NCBI GenBank assembly: GCA_020850715.1 | Contig: JADZED010000058.1 | Coordinates: forward strand, 1-64,000 | Source: Acidobacteriota bacterium | Lineage (GTDB): Bacteria; Acidobacteriota; Vicinamibacteria; Vicinamibacterales; CAVVIG01 | Direction of reading: 5' to 3' | Length of the DNA: 64,000 bases | The notes under the pieces: model-generated | Told to the model about the DNA's origin: nothing | The model's database searches: none | What the model saw: only the letters and a program-made list of their open reading frames with translations | Translations under genes and position numbers: made by a program | In this document: positions 42,912 through 52,716 of the stretch, piece by piece | Layout of the letters: each line of letters opens with the position of its first letter | Numbering within the stretch: the first letter of the stretch is position 1

Positions 42912-43652
42912 ATGACGACGTTCAGGGCGACGCTGGCGTATGACGGAACCGGATTCGCCGGCTGGCAGCGCCAGGCCGGCGGCGTGTCGATCCAGGGGCT
43001 GATCGAAGACGCGCTGGCCCATCTGGAGGGGCGTCCGGTCGCCGTGCACGGCGCCGGACGGACCGACGCCGGCGTCCACGCCCTCGGGCAGGTCGCGAGC
43101 TTTTCGCTCGACCGGCCCATCGACGCGGCGACGCTGCGCCGGGCGCTGAACGCGCACCTGCCCGGGGCGATCCGCGCGCTCGAGGTCGCCGCCGCCCCCG
43201 GCTTCCACGCGCGCTTCGATGCGCGTGCCAAGACCTACCGCTATCGCATCGCGAACGCCGAGGTGCTGATCCCGTTCGAGCGCCTGTACGCGCTGCACGT
43301 GCCGCGGCCGCTCGACGCGGAGGCGATGGACCGGGCCGGACGGCTGCTCGAAGGCCGTCACGATTTTGCGGCATTCCAGGCGTCCGGCGGCGGTGCGTCC
43401 GGCACGACTCGGGAAATCACCTGCTGTCGCCTCGCCTGCGCGGAGGATCGGATCGTCGCCGTGGAGATCACCGGCACCGGGTTCCTCCGCCACATGGTAC
43501 GGACCATCGCCGGCTCGCTGATCGAGGTCGGCCGCGGCCGGCGCCCGGCGTCGTGGCTCGGCGATCTGCTCGTGGCCGGAGATCGCGCGCTCGCGGGACC
43601 GACGGCGCCCGCCCACGGGCTGTTCCTCGTCGGCGTCGAATACGATTCGTGA
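42912..43652 (+). CDS. truA: tRNA pseudouridine(38-40) synthase
   Basis: 246 aa. GTGFAGWQRQ, the catalytic Asp in GAGRTDAGVHALGQ, and FLRHMVRTIAGSLIEVGRGR are conserved. It modifies positions 38-40 of the tRNA anticodon arm. The ATG is the first base after the pyrE stop. Confidence 0.95.
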   Translation: MTTFRATLAYDGTGFAGWQRQAGGVSIQGLIEDALAHLEGRPVAVHGAGRTDAGVHALGQVASFSLDRPIDAATLRRALNAHLPGAIRALEVAAAPGFHARFDARAKTYRYRIANAEVLIPFERLYALHVPRPLDAEAMDRAGRLLEGRHDFAAFQASGGGASGTTREITCCRLACAEDRIVAVEITGTGFLRHMVRTIAGSLIEVGRGRRPASWLGDLLVAGDRALAGPTAPAHGLFLVGVEYDS

Positions 43653-43665
43653 TACTTTCCAGAGC

Positions 43666-44457
43666 ATGTCCCTCGAGCAGCTCCTGGCGTGGGTTCCGCC
43701 GGGATCTCCGGACGAACGGCTGGCGCGCGAGATCAACGTCGAACAGCTTCCATCGCACGTCGCCGTCATCATGGACGGCAACGGCCGCTGGGCGGCGCAG
43801 CGCCATCTTCCGCGCGTCGAGGGACATCGGGCGGGCATCGAGTCGGTCCGCGACGTCGTCGAGACCTCCGCCCGCCTCGGCATCGACGTGCTCACGCTCT
43901 ACGCGTTCTCCATCGAGAACTGGAAGCGCCCCCGCGCCGAAGTGAACACCCTGATGCTGCTGCTCAAGCGGTACATCCGGCTGGAGCTGAAGACGCTCAT
44001 CGACAACAACATCCAGTTCCACGCGATCGGACGGGTCGAGGAGCTCGCGCCGGACGTGCGGCACGAACTGGATCTCGGCATCCGCCAGACCGAACGGAAC
44101 ACCGGGATGCAGTTCAACATCGCGCTGAACTACGGCGGCCGGGCCGAGATCGTCGACGCCGCGCGGCGGGCGATGGCGGCTGGCATCCCGCCCGAGGCGC
44201 TCGATGAACGCACGTTCGGCGGCTTTCTCTATACGGCGGGCCAGCCGGATCCCGACCTGTTGATCCGGACCAGCGGCGAGATGCGCGTGAGCAACTTCCT
44301 GCTCTGGCAGATCGCCTACGCCGAGATCTGGGTCACCGAGACCCTGTGGCCAGACTTCCGCCGCCGCCATCTCCTGGAGGCGGTGCTCGCATATCAGAAG
44401 CGCGACCGCCGGTACGGCGGCATCAAGCCGTCGCCCGTCGCGCTCGGCGCCAAGTGA
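43666..44457 (+). CDS. uppS: Undecaprenyl diphosphate synthase
   Basis: 263 aa. The catalytic D37 is in VIMDGNGRWA; GHRAGIESVRD, YAFSIENWKRP and PDLLIRTSGEMRVSNFLLWQ are the other signature motifs. It makes the C55 carrier for peptidoglycan and LPS. A 30-residue N-terminal extension (SLEQLLAWVPPGSPDERLAR) precedes the core. Followed by cdsA after 22 nt. Confidence 0.95.
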   Translation: MSLEQLLAWVPPGSPDERLAREINVEQLPSHVAVIMDGNGRWAAQRHLPRVEGHRAGIESVRDVVETSARLGIDVLTLYAFSIENWKRPRAEVNTLMLLLKRYIRLELKTLIDNNIQFHAIGRVEELAPDVRHELDLGIRQTERNTGMQFNIALNYGGRAEIVDAARRAMAAGIPPEALDERTFGGFLYTAGQPDPDLLIRTSGEMRVSNFLLWQIAYAEIWVTETLWPDFRRRHLLEAVLAYQKRDRRYGGIKPSPVALGAK

Positions 44458-44479
44458 CGCGGCCGGCGCGCGACGCGCG

Positions 44480-45280
44480 ATGACCCGCGTGCTCAGCGGC
44501 GCCGCGCTGCTGATCCTCGCCGTGCTCGTCGTCTGGCTCGCGCCCGCGGCGCTGTTCCTCGCGGCGGCCGAACTGCTCCTCGTGGCGGCGTTCGTCGAAT
44601 ACGCGGCGCTCGCCCGTGCCAGCGGTCTCGCCGTGCCGGCCGTGCCGGCCGGAGCCGCCGCCGCGCTGACCGCGGCCGCGTTCGCACGCCTGGGGCGCGC
44701 GGGCGCCGCCGGCGCGCCGCTCGACGTCGTGCTGATGGCGGCGCTGGTCGGGCTCGGTGCCGTCTCGCTCGCGCGGTGGCAGGGCGGCCGCGGCGCCGTC
44801 GCGGCCGCCGCCGCCGCCGTCTTTCCCTGCCTGTATCTGGGCCTGCCGATCGGCGCGATGATCGGGATCCGCGAGTCTCGCGGCCCCGAAGCGCTGTTCC
44901 TGATGATGCTCACCGTGTTCGCGAGCGACACGGCCCAGTACTACGCCGGACGCGCCGTCGGCCGGCGGCCGCTCGCCGCGCGCATCAGTCCGAAGAAGAC
45001 GGTCGAGGGCGCCATCGGCGGGTTCCTCGCCGGGGCGGCGGTCCTCGCGATTGTCGGCGCGTGGTGGCTGCCGGCGGCGCCCGCCGCGCTGCGGGCGGCG
45101 CTCGGCGCCGCGATCGTCGCGCTCGGCATCGCCGGCGACCTCTTCGAGTCGATGCTGAAGCGCAGCGCCGGCGTGAAAGACAGCTCGACGCTGATTCCCG
45201 GACACGGCGGCATCCTCGATCGGGTCGACGCCCTGCTGTTCGCCGCGCCCGTCTACTACATCGTCCTGAAGTACGTATGA
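44480..45280 (+). CDS. cdsA: Phosphatidate cytidylyltransferase
   Basis: 266 aa membrane protein with about seven helices. The C-terminal S-x27-K-x3-D region (GIAGDLFESMLKRSAGVKDS, then IPGHGGILDRVDALLFAAP) is the CDP-alcohol synthase signature. It makes CDP-diacylglycerol. N-terminal helices are alanine- and leucine-rich. Its TGA overlaps the dxr ATG. Confidence 0.94.
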   Translation: MTRVLSGAALLILAVLVVWLAPAALFLAAAELLLVAAFVEYAALARASGLAVPAVPAGAAAALTAAAFARLGRAGAAGAPLDVVLMAALVGLGAVSLARWQGGRGAVAAAAAAVFPCLYLGLPIGAMIGIRESRGPEALFLMMLTVFASDTAQYYAGRAVGRRPLAARISPKKTVEGAIGGFLAGAAVLAIVGAWWLPAAPAALRAALGAAIVALGIAGDLFESMLKRSAGVKDSSTLIPGHGGILDRVDALLFAAPVYYIVLKYV

Positions 45281-46467
45281 GCCGGCTGAAGCGCGTCGCC
45301 ATCCTCGGATCGACCGGATCGATCGGCCAGAGCGCCCTCGCGGTGGTCGATGCGTACCCGGACCGGCTGCAGGTGGTCGGGCTGGCGGCCGGCGCCAACA
45401 TCGACCGGCTGGCGGAACAGGCGCGCCGCTATCGACCGCGCGTGGTGGCGATGGCGACCGGAGAAGCAGCCGACCGGCTCAGGCGAAGCGGGCTGCCCCC
45501 GGACACGGCCATCGCGGGAACGGGCCGCGACGGGCTGGTGGCGGTCGCCTCGCATCCCGATGTGGACGTGGTGCTCTGCGCCTCCTCGGGAACCGAAGGC
45601 CTCGAAGCCTCGCTGGCGGCCATCGAGCACCGGAAGACGATCGCGCTCGCGAACAAGGAAATTCTCGTGATGGCCGGCGGCATCGTGACCGACGCGGCGC
45701 GGCGCCGCGGCGTGCCGATCCTGCCGGTGGACAGCGAGCACAACGCGATCCATCAGTGTCTGCACGGCCGCGGCCGCGAGGAGGTGAAGCGGCTGGTGCT
45801 GACCGCGTCGGGCGGGCCGTTCCGCGGCCTGAGCGCCGCCGCCTTGTCGGCCGTCTCGCCCGAGGATGCGCTCAGGCATCCGACGTGGCGGATGGGCCGG
45901 AAGATCACGATCGACTCGGCCACGCTGATGAACAAGGGGCTCGAGGTGATCGAGGCCCACTGGCTGTTCGGGGTGCGCCGCGATCGGATCGACGTGATCG
46001 TCCACCCGCAGTCGGTCGTCCACTCGATGGTGGAGCTCACCGACGGCTCGGTGATCGCGCAGCTCGGCGTCACCGACATGCGGATGCCCATCCAGTACGC
46101 GTTCTCCTACCCTGAACGGTGGCCCGGGTTGCTGGCGCCGCTCGACCTCGCCCGGGCCGGACGCCTCGAGTTCCACGCTCCCGACCTCGAGGCGTTCCCC
46201 TGCCTGAGCCTCGCCTACCGCGCGCTCGACGCCGAGCGCAGCCTTCCGGTCGTGCTGAACGCGGCCAACGAGGTGGCGGTCGACTGCTTCCTCGAGGGGC
46301 GGATCGGGTTCACCGGCATCCCGCAGGTCATCGCCGCGGCGATGGACGCGCACGCGCCTGCCGAGGTCGCCACGATTGCACAAGTGAGAAGCGTGGACGC
46401 CTGGGCTCGTGCATTCTCGCTCGACGCGGCGCGCGGGGTACAATCTCAATCGAAGGCCCAGAGGTGA
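45277..46467 (+). CDS. dxr: 1-deoxy-D-xylulose 5-phosphate reductoisomerase
   Basis: 396 aa. The NADPH site GSTGSIG is at the N-terminus; ALANKEILVMAGG, PVDSEHNAI, LTASGGPFR, HPTWRMGRKITIDSATLMNKGLE are the catalytic-domain motifs. It makes MEP for isoprenoid synthesis, feeding the uppS step encoded in the same operon. Start set by the 4-nt overlap with cdsA. Confidence 0.96.
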   Translation: MSRLKRVAILGSTGSIGQSALAVVDAYPDRLQVVGLAAGANIDRLAEQARRYRPRVVAMATGEAADRLRRSGLPPDTAIAGTGRDGLVAVASHPDVDVVLCASSGTEGLEASLAAIEHRKTIALANKEILVMAGGIVTDAARRRGVPILPVDSEHNAIHQCLHGRGREEVKRLVLTASGGPFRGLSAAALSAVSPEDALRHPTWRMGRKITIDSATLMNKGLEVIEAHWLFGVRRDRIDVIVHPQSVVHSMVELTDGSVIAQLGVTDMRMPIQYAFSYPERWPGLLAPLDLARAGRLEFHAPDLEAFPCLSLAYRALDAERSLPVVLNAANEVAVDCFLEGRIGFTGIPQVIAAAMDAHAPAEVATIAQVRSVDAWARAFSLDAARGVQSQSKAQR

Positions 46468-46477
46468 CAATCCCCGC

Positions 46478-47815
46478 GTGCTGACCCTCGTCGCGTTCGC
46501 GTTCGTGCTCGGCGTGCTCGTGTTCGTCCACGAGCTGGGCCATTTCGTCGCGGCCAAGCGCGTCGGCATCCGGGTGCTCAAGTTCCAGTTGGGATTCAAC
46601 CCGACCCTCGTGAGCTTCAGGCGCGGCGACACCGAATACTCGATCGGCGCGCTGCCGCTCGGCGGCTACGTGAAGATGGCGGGGGAGAGCCCCGAGGAAG
46701 TCGCGCAGGACGAAGAAGGGCGCGTCGCGCTGCGGTCCGACGAGTTTCTCTCGAAGACCAAGTGGGAGCGGTTCCAGGTCCTGATCATGGGGCCGGTGAT
46801 GAACCTGCTCACCGCGGTCGCGCTGACCGCGCTCGTCCTCTACCAGGGAACCGCGGTGCCGGTCTACGAGGATCAGGTGCCGGTGGTGGGTGCCGTGGCC
46901 GGGGATTCGCCGGCCGCGCAGGCCGGCGTGCGGCCGGGCGATCGCATCCTCTCGGTCGCCGGGCACGACGTCGACACGTGGGAGAAGTTCACGATCGCGA
47001 TCGGCACGCGGCCCGATCGCGAGGTCAGGCTGGGCATCCTCCGCGACGGGCGCGAGATCTCGGCGCTGGTCACGCCGTCTTCGGACAATCGCTTCGGCAT
47101 CGGCGACATCGGCGTGATGCCCGACGTCCATCCGCACATCGGCGCGGTGAACCCGGGCGAGCCGGCCGCGCAGGCCGGGCTCGAGCCGGGCGACCTGGTC
47201 GTCGCGGTCGAGGGCAAGCCGATCATCTTCTCGTTCCAGCTTCGCGACGCCATCGCGAGCCGTCCGGAGACGCCGATGCGCATGACCGTGATGCGCGACG
47301 GTGCGGAGCGGCAGATCACGGTCACACCCGCTCGTGCGGGTGGCATCGGCCGGCTGGGCATCATGATCGCCGACGCGACGCGCAGCTATCAGCCGGGGCC
47401 GTTCGAGGCGGTGTGGATGGGCGCCGAGCGCAACGTGCAGGGCGCCGGGCTCATCTTCCAGACGCTCTGGGGGCTGGTCACACGCGAGACGTCGCCGAAG
47501 CAGCTCATGGGGCCGGTTGCGATTGCACAGTTGTCGGGCGAATCGGCCGAGCTCGGGTGGATCGCGCTGGCCAGCCTCATGGCGTCGCTCAGCCTCAATC
47601 TCGGGCTGCTCAACCTGCTTCCCATTCCCGTGCTCGACGGCGGCCACATCTTCATCATGGCGCTCGAAGGGCTGGCCCGGCGCGACTTCAGCCTGCGCGT
47701 CAAGGAGAAGATGCTGCTCGCCGGCTTCGTGCTGATCCTGATGCTCATGGTCACGGTCATCTACAACGACCTCACGCGCATCAGCTGGATCGAGCGCCTG
47801 ATGCCCTGGCGCTGA
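46478..47815 (+). CDS. rseP: Site-2 protease RseP (M50 membrane metalloprotease)
   Basis: 445 aa from a GTG with GAGGTGA 10 nt upstream; an upstream frame lacks support. HELGH at 18-22 binds zinc, and the third ligand motif LLPIPVLDGGHI is near the C-terminus. Two PDZ domains (AAQAGVRPGDRI, AAQAGLEPGDLV) lie between. It cleaves membrane-embedded substrates such as anti-sigma factors. No bamA follows, unlike the common gene order. Confidence 0.95.
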   Translation: MLTLVAFAFVLGVLVFVHELGHFVAAKRVGIRVLKFQLGFNPTLVSFRRGDTEYSIGALPLGGYVKMAGESPEEVAQDEEGRVALRSDEFLSKTKWERFQVLIMGPVMNLLTAVALTALVLYQGTAVPVYEDQVPVVGAVAGDSPAAQAGVRPGDRILSVAGHDVDTWEKFTIAIGTRPDREVRLGILRDGREISALVTPSSDNRFGIGDIGVMPDVHPHIGAVNPGEPAAQAGLEPGDLVVAVEGKPIIFSFQLRDAIASRPETPMRMTVMRDGAERQITVTPARAGGIGRLGIMIADATRSYQPGPFEAVWMGAERNVQGAGLIFQTLWGLVTRETSPKQLMGPVAIAQLSGESAELGWIALASLMASLSLNLGLLNLLPIPVLDGGHIFIMALEGLARRDFSLRVKEKMLLAGFVLILMLMVTVIYNDLTRISWIERLMPWR

Positions 47816-47891
47816 GCCCCTCCGCCTTCAGCCGCTCCCCCGCGCCCCACGGGCACCCCTCTTGCACGCGGGTCGCGCCGGAGGTTCCCCA

Positions 47892-48779
47892 GTGAGACTG
47901 CTCAAGTCGTCCACGTTCCTCGCGCTGGTCATCGGGCTCGCGGGGATGCCGTGCGTCGCGGCGGCCCAGGCCGCCGCCACGGCTGGCGTCACCAATGCGG
48001 ATATCGTGCGGCTGGAGGGCGACGCCGCCAAGGCGCAGCGCGCGATCGCGCAGTTGCGGAGCCGCGCCGCCGATACCGCCCAGGCGCTGCAGACGGAACT
48101 GGATCAGGCGCGCGACGACGTGACCTACTACAAGGTCAAGCTGCGCCGGCACGAGGAGGTGACGCGCCGCGAGGTCACCGACCTGGGCGACCGGATCGAT
48201 CGCATCGCGCGCCGCGCGCACGAGGACTACGCGTCGGCCGGCACGCCGCGGCCGACGGCCACGACGGGCGCCGTGGACTCGAACGTGGTTCCGGTGGGCA
48301 CCGAGCTCGACGTCCTGCTGCAGGATCCGCTGAGCTCCAAGAGCTCGCGGGTCGAGGATCGCGTCGAGGCCACCACCGCGGTCGATCTGCGGGAGGACGA
48401 CCGCGTGCTCGTGCCGGCCGGATCGATGATGCGCGGCACGGTCACGTCGGTCGACCCGGCCACGCGGCTCGACCGCAAGGGATCGCTGACCGTCGTCTTC
48501 GATCAAATCACGGTGCATGGCCGCACTTATCCGATGCGCGCGACCGTGACGCAGGCCATCGAGAGCAAAGGCATCCGCGGCGAGACGACGAAGATCGGCG
48601 CCGGCGCGGGCGTGGGTGCGATCCTCGGCGGCATCATCGGCGGCGTGAAGGGCGCCCTGGCGGGGATCCTCATCGGCGCCGGCGGCACGATCGCCGCGAC
48701 CGAGGGCAAGGACGTCGAACTGCCGCCCGGCACCACGCTGCGGGTGCGGCTCGATCAGCCGCTGCACCTGGTGAGCTGA
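47892..48779 (+). CDS. Secreted protein with coiled coil and glycine-zipper-like region
   Basis: 295 aa from a GTG behind GGAGG (7 nt). A signal peptide ends near CVAAAQA. Residues about 35-100 form a likely coiled coil (AKAQRAIAQLRSRAADTAQA). The C-terminal part (about 120-295) has a beta-rich region resembling the TrbI/VirB10-like beta barrel (VPVGTELDVLLQDPLSSKSS, RVLVPAGSMMRG) ending in a GAGAGVGAILGGIIGGVKGA glycine zipper. It is the last gene of the operon. Its role is not known. Confidence 0.75.
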   Translation: MRLLKSSTFLALVIGLAGMPCVAAAQAAATAGVTNADIVRLEGDAAKAQRAIAQLRSRAADTAQALQTELDQARDDVTYYKVKLRRHEEVTRREVTDLGDRIDRIARRAHEDYASAGTPRPTATTGAVDSNVVPVGTELDVLLQDPLSSKSSRVEDRVEATTAVDLREDDRVLVPAGSMMRGTVTSVDPATRLDRKGSLTVVFDQITVHGRTYPMRATVTQAIESKGIRGETTKIGAGAGVGAILGGIIGGVKGALAGILIGAGGTIAATEGKDVELPPGTTLRVRLDQPLHLVS

Positions 48780-48788
48780 ACGGACCGT

Positions 48789-50084
48789 CTAGGGCCGGGC
48801 GTCCCGGAGCGCCGCGCGTGCCACCTCAATCGTGCGGTCCACGTCCTCCGCGGTATGGGCCGCCGAGAGAAACCAGGCTTCGAATTGCGACGGCGGCGGG
48901 TACACGCCGCGCGCGAGCAGCCCGCGGAAGAAGCGTGCGTAGGCGGCGGTGTCGGCGCTGGTCGCCGAGGCGTAGTCGCGGACGGGGTGGCGGGTGAAGA
49001 AGGGCGTCAATACCGAACCAGCGGCGTTGATCTGGAGCGGCACCCCGGCCTCGCGCGCGGCATCGGCCAGCCCGGCGGCAAGCCGCCGGGTGAGCGAGCC
49101 GAGCGACATGTACAGCCTGGGCGAGAGCCGGCCGAGCGCCCAGAGGCCGGCAGTCATCGCCAGCGGATTACCCGACAGCGTGCCCGCCTGATAGACCGGT
49201 CCGGCCGGCGACACCAGACTCATCAAGTCCGCTCGCCCGCCGTATGCGCCGACCGGCAGCCCGCCTCCAATGATCTTTCCGAGACAGGTCAGGTCAGGCC
49301 GGACGCCGACGAGCTCCTGCACGCCTCCCGCGGAGGCGCGGAATCCCGAAATCACCTCGTCGAAGATCAGCAGGGCGCCTGCTCCCGCGCAGACTTCCTG
49401 CAGTGCGCGAAGGAAACCGTCCGCCGACGGCACGACGCCCATGTTGCCGGCGATCGGCTCGACGATGACCGCCGCGATCCGATCGCGATGGGCGTCGAAC
49501 AGACGGTGCACGGAAGCCAGATTGTTGTAGCTGGCAACGAGCGTGTCGCCGGCCGCGCCGGCGGTGACGCCCGGGCTCGTGGGGGTGCCCAGCGTGAGCG
49601 CTCCGGAGCCGGCCTTCACCAGAAAGGCATCCGCGTGTCCGTGATAGCACCCCTCGAACTTGACGATCAGATCGCGGCCGGTCGCCGCACGCGCCACCCG
49701 CACGGCGCTCATGGTCGCCTCGGTGCCTGAATTGACGAACCGGATGCGCTCGATCGAGGGCATCAGCCGGCGAACGCGCTCGCCGAGCTCGACCTCGAGC
49801 GGGCTCGGCGCGCCGTAGCTGGTGCCCTTCTTCGCGGCTGCCGCGACGGCCCGCACGAGGGCCGGCGGCGCATGCCCGTGGATGAGCGGGCCCCACGACA
49901 TGACGTAGTCGATGAATGTGTTGCCGTCGGCATCCTCGAGCCGCGCGCCGCGGGCGCGGCGGATGAACAGCGGCGCGCCGCCGACGGCGGCGAAGGCGCG
50001 GACGGGGCTGTCGACGCCGCCCGGGAGCGTGCGGCGCGCGCGCGCGAACCGCGCGCGGGAGCGGGTCGTGCGCATGGTGGTCAC
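48789..50084 (-). CDS. hemL: Glutamate-1-semialdehyde 2,1-aminomutase
   Basis: 431 aa. The PLP lysine is in CLGKIIGGGLPVGAYGG; SNSGTEATM-like VNSGTEATMSA, GCYHGHAD and IFDEVISGFR are conserved. It converts glutamate semialdehyde to 5-aminolevulinate. The start could also be the ATG three codons in. It is the last gene of the leftward hem operon. Confidence 0.95.
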   Translation of the reverse strand: MTTMRTTRSRARFARARRTLPGGVDSPVRAFAAVGGAPLFIRRARGARLEDADGNTFIDYVMSWGPLIHGHAPPALVRAVAAAAKKGTSYGAPSPLEVELGERVRRLMPSIERIRFVNSGTEATMSAVRVARAATGRDLIVKFEGCYHGHADAFLVKAGSGALTLGTPTSPGVTAGAAGDTLVASYNNLASVHRLFDAHRDRIAAVIVEPIAGNMGVVPSADGFLRALQEVCAGAGALLIFDEVISGFRASAGGVQELVGVRPDLTCLGKIIGGGLPVGAYGGRADLMSLVSPAGPVYQAGTLSGNPLAMTAGLWALGRLSPRLYMSLGSLTRRLAAGLADAAREAGVPLQINAAGSVLTPFFTRHPVRDYASATSADTAAYARFFRGLLARGVYPPPSQFEAWFLSAAHTAEDVDRTIEVARAALRDARP

Positions 50085-50117
50085 TTCACCGGCGCCGGGC
50101 AGACTCGCGGCCGCTCA

Positions 50118-51113
50118 TCATGCCAGCGCGCGCGCGGCTTCCCGTGCGTAATACGTGATGATGATGTCGGCCCCGGCGCGCCGGATCGCGGTCAGGCATT
50201 CCAGCATGGCCCGCGGCTCGTCGATCCAGCCGTTGCGCGCGGCGGCCTTCAGCATCGAGTACTCACCGCTCACATGATACGCCGCGGTGGGACAGCCGAA
50301 CGCGTCCTTGACCCGCGCGATGACGTCGAGATACGGCAGCGCCGGCTTCACCATCACGATGTCGGCGCCCTCTTCGACGTCCTGTGCGACCTCGCGCAGC
50401 GCCTCGCGGGCATTGGCCGGGTCCATCTGGTGCGAGCGGCGATCGCCGAATTTCGGCGCCGATTCCGCGGCGTCGCGAAACGGTCCGTAGAAGGCGGAGC
50501 AGTACTTCGCCGCATAGGACATGATCGCGGTCTGCTCGAACCCGCGTTCGTCGAGCGCCTGCCGGATCGCGCCGACGCGGCCGTCCATCATGTCGGAGGG
50601 CGCCACGATGTCGGCGCCCGATGCCGCATGCGAGACGGCGGCGCGCACCAGCTGCTCCACCGTCGGATCGTTGGCGATCTCCCCGTCGACCAGGATGCCG
50701 CAGTGGCCGTGATCGGTGTACTCGCAGAGGCACACGTCGGTCGCGACCAGCACCTCCGGCGCCTCGCGCTTGATCGCGCGGACGGCCGACTGCACGGGCG
50801 CCTCCGGATCGCAGGCCGCCGATCCGATGTCGTCCTTCTGGTCGGGCAGGCCGAACAGCAGCACGCTGCGGATCCCGTCGCGCCGCGCGGCCTCGGTCTC
50901 GCGGACCGCTTCGTCGACCGACAGCTGGAAGACGCCAGGCATCGACCGCACCTCGCGGCGCACGCCTTCGCCCCCGCATACGAACAGCGGCAGCACGAAC
51001 ATGTCTGGGGCGAGGCGCGTTTCGCGCACCATCGCCCGGATCGCCTCGGACCGCCGGAGCCGGCGGAGCCGGCGCGTGAGGTGCAGCGTGCTGTGGGCGC
51101 CGGGCGTGCTCAT
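50118..51113 (-). CDS. hemB: Delta-aminolevulinic acid dehydratase (porphobilinogen synthase)
   Basis: 331 aa. The zinc-site cysteines are present ([14 protein letters not shown]), with the Schiff-base lysines in [13 protein letters not shown] and [10 protein letters not shown]. It is a zinc-dependent type. Its start overlaps the stop of the cobA-hemD gene by 4 nt. Confidence 0.95.
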   Translation of the reverse strand: MSTPGAHSTLHLTRRLRRLRRSEAIRAMVRETRLAPDMFVLPLFVCGGEGVRREVRSMPGVFQLSVDEAVRETEAARRDGIRSVLLFGLPDQKDDIGSAACDPEAPVQSAVRAIKREAPEVLVATDVCLCEYTDHGHCGILVDGEIANDPTVEQLVRAAVSHAASGADIVAPSDMMDGRVGAIRQALDERGFEQTAIMSYAAKYCSAFYGPFRDAAESAPKFGDRRSHQMDPANAREALREVAQDVEEGADIVMVKPALPYLDVIARVKDAFGCPTAAYHVSGEYSMLKAAARNGWIDEPRAMLECLTAIRRAGADIIITYYAREAARALA

Positions 51114-52675
51114 GGGCTTCCTGCGGTGTGGTGACGCGCGGGCCGGGCGGCCGCCGGTCGCCGCGTCTCGAAGTATCCGACGATCGCGTCGACCAGCGCC
51201 GGCACGGTGTGCTGCGCCGGGACGATGGCCGCGGTGATGCCGAATTGCGCCGCCGCGTCGGCCGTGACGGGTCCGATCGCGGCGACGACCGTCGGCCGCA
51301 GGAGATCAGCCGCGGGCTCCGCTCCGACGACACGCGCGAAATTGCGGACGGCCGACGGACTCGTGAACGTCACGACGTCGATTCGTCCATCGAGCAGCAT
51401 CTGGTAGATATCCGGCTCGTCCTCGCGCCCGGGCTCCGCCACGCCCGTGCGGTAGGCGACGACCTCGACGACCTGCGCGCCGCCCCTCCTCAGATCGTCG
51501 GCGAGCGCCTCGCGGCCGATGTCCGCCCGCGGCAGCAGAATGCGCCGGCCCTGCACGGAGCCGAGCGCCTGCGCGATCGACTCGGCGCGGTACTCCGGCG
51601 GCACCAGGTCCGCCTTCAGGCCGCGCTCCGCCAGGCGCGCGGCGGTCGCCGCGCCGACCGCGCACAGCCGGACGCCGGCAAGCGCCCGCACGTCCTGCGG
51701 CGAGGCGAGCAAACGCTCGAGAAACGCGTCGACGGCATTGCGGCTCGCAAACACGATCCACTCGAAGCTGCCCGCCCGGGCGCACGCTTCGTCGAGCGGG
51801 CCGTACTCGTCCGGCGGGAGGATCCGGATCATCGGCGCCTCGATGGCCTCGCCTCCGGCCGCTTCGATCGCCTGCACGAAGCCGGCCGCCTGATCGCGCG
51901 CGCGCGTCACGAGCACGCGCTTGCCGAACAGCGGCCGCACGTCGAACCAGCGCAGGTGCTGCCGCAGGGCCGCCACCCGCCCTACGACGAGTATCGCCGC
52001 GCGCCGATCGACCGTGTCCTTCGTGCGCCGCGCGAGCTCCGCCAGCGTGCCGTCGATCGTCTCCTGCGTCGGCTGCGACCCCTGATAGATGAGCGCGGCC
52101 GGCTCGTCTTCCGGACGCCCGTGCGCCAGCAGCGCGCTCAGCAGGCCATGGGCCTGTTCGGGTCCGGCATAGCAGACGATCGTTCCGTCGAGCTTGGCGA
52201 GCCCCGTCCAGTCGATCGCGGCGCGCGTGTGTCCCTCGTTCTCGTGGCCGCGCACGAAGGTCAGCGTGTCCCCGCCGCCGGGATAGGTGATCGGCACGCC
52301 GGCGTAGGCGGGGATGCCGACGCCTGCCGGAATGCCGGGCACGACTTCGAAGCGCACCCGCTGCTCGTGCAGGAAGAGCGCCTCGGGGCCGCCGCTGTCG
52401 AACACGAACGGATCGCCCCATTTCAGGCGCGCGACGGTGCGGCCCTCGCGCGCCTTCTCGGCCAGCAGGTAGCAGATGGCTTCGAGCTCGAGCGGCTTGG
52501 GGGCCGCCTGCCCGACGTCGATCCGCTCCGCGTCGGCGCGCGCGTGCCGGAGCAGCCGGCCATGGACGAGCCGGTCGTAAATCACGACGTCGGCGCCCGC
52601 AAGACACTGCTGGCCGCGGACCGTGATGAGGCCGGGGTCGCCAGGTCCCGCCCCGATGAGGTACACGACGCTCAC
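51110..52675 (-). CDS. cobA-hemD: Fused uroporphyrinogen-III C-methyltransferase / uroporphyrinogen-III synthase
   Basis: 521 aa from a GTG. Residues 1-245 are a SUMT domain ([45 protein letters not shown]). Residues about 255-515 are a HemD domain ([37 protein letters not shown]). The fusion joins ring closure to the first step of siroheme or cobalamin synthesis; such fusions are known in several phyla. TACACT 6 nt before the GTG may be an internal leaderless promoter. Confidence 0.94.
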   Translation of the reverse strand: MSVVYLIGAGPGDPGLITVRGQQCLAGADVVIYDRLVHGRLLRHARADAERIDVGQAAPKPLELEAICYLLAEKAREGRTVARLKWGDPFVFDSGGPEALFLHEQRVRFEVVPGIPAGVGIPAYAGVPITYPGGGDTLTFVRGHENEGHTRAAIDWTGLAKLDGTIVCYAGPEQAHGLLSALLAHGRPEDEPAALIYQGSQPTQETIDGTLAELARRTKDTVDRRAAILVVGRVAALRQHLRWFDVRPLFGKRVLVTRARDQAAGFVQAIEAAGGEAIEAPMIRILPPDEYGPLDEACARAGSFEWIVFASRNAVDAFLERLLASPQDVRALAGVRLCAVGAATAARLAERGLKADLVPPEYRAESIAQALGSVQGRRILLPRADIGREALADDLRRGGAQVVEVVAYRTGVAEPGREDEPDIYQMLLDGRIDVVTFTSPSAVRNFARVVGAEPAADLLRPTVVAAIGPVTADAAAQFGITAAIVPAQHTVPALVDAIVGYFETRRPAAARPARHHTAGSP

Positions 52676-52681
52676 GCCCCT

Positions 52682-52687
52682 AGTGTA
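52682..52687 (-). promoter_or_regulatory. Possible leaderless -10 box (cobA-hemD)
   Basis: On the minus strand TACACT is followed by AGGGGC and the GTG start at 52675. AGGGGC could instead serve as a ribosome binding site, so this is weak. Confidence 0.35.
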
Positions 52688-52716
52688 GTGCCGGACGCCC
52701 GGGCATTCGCGTCGCC

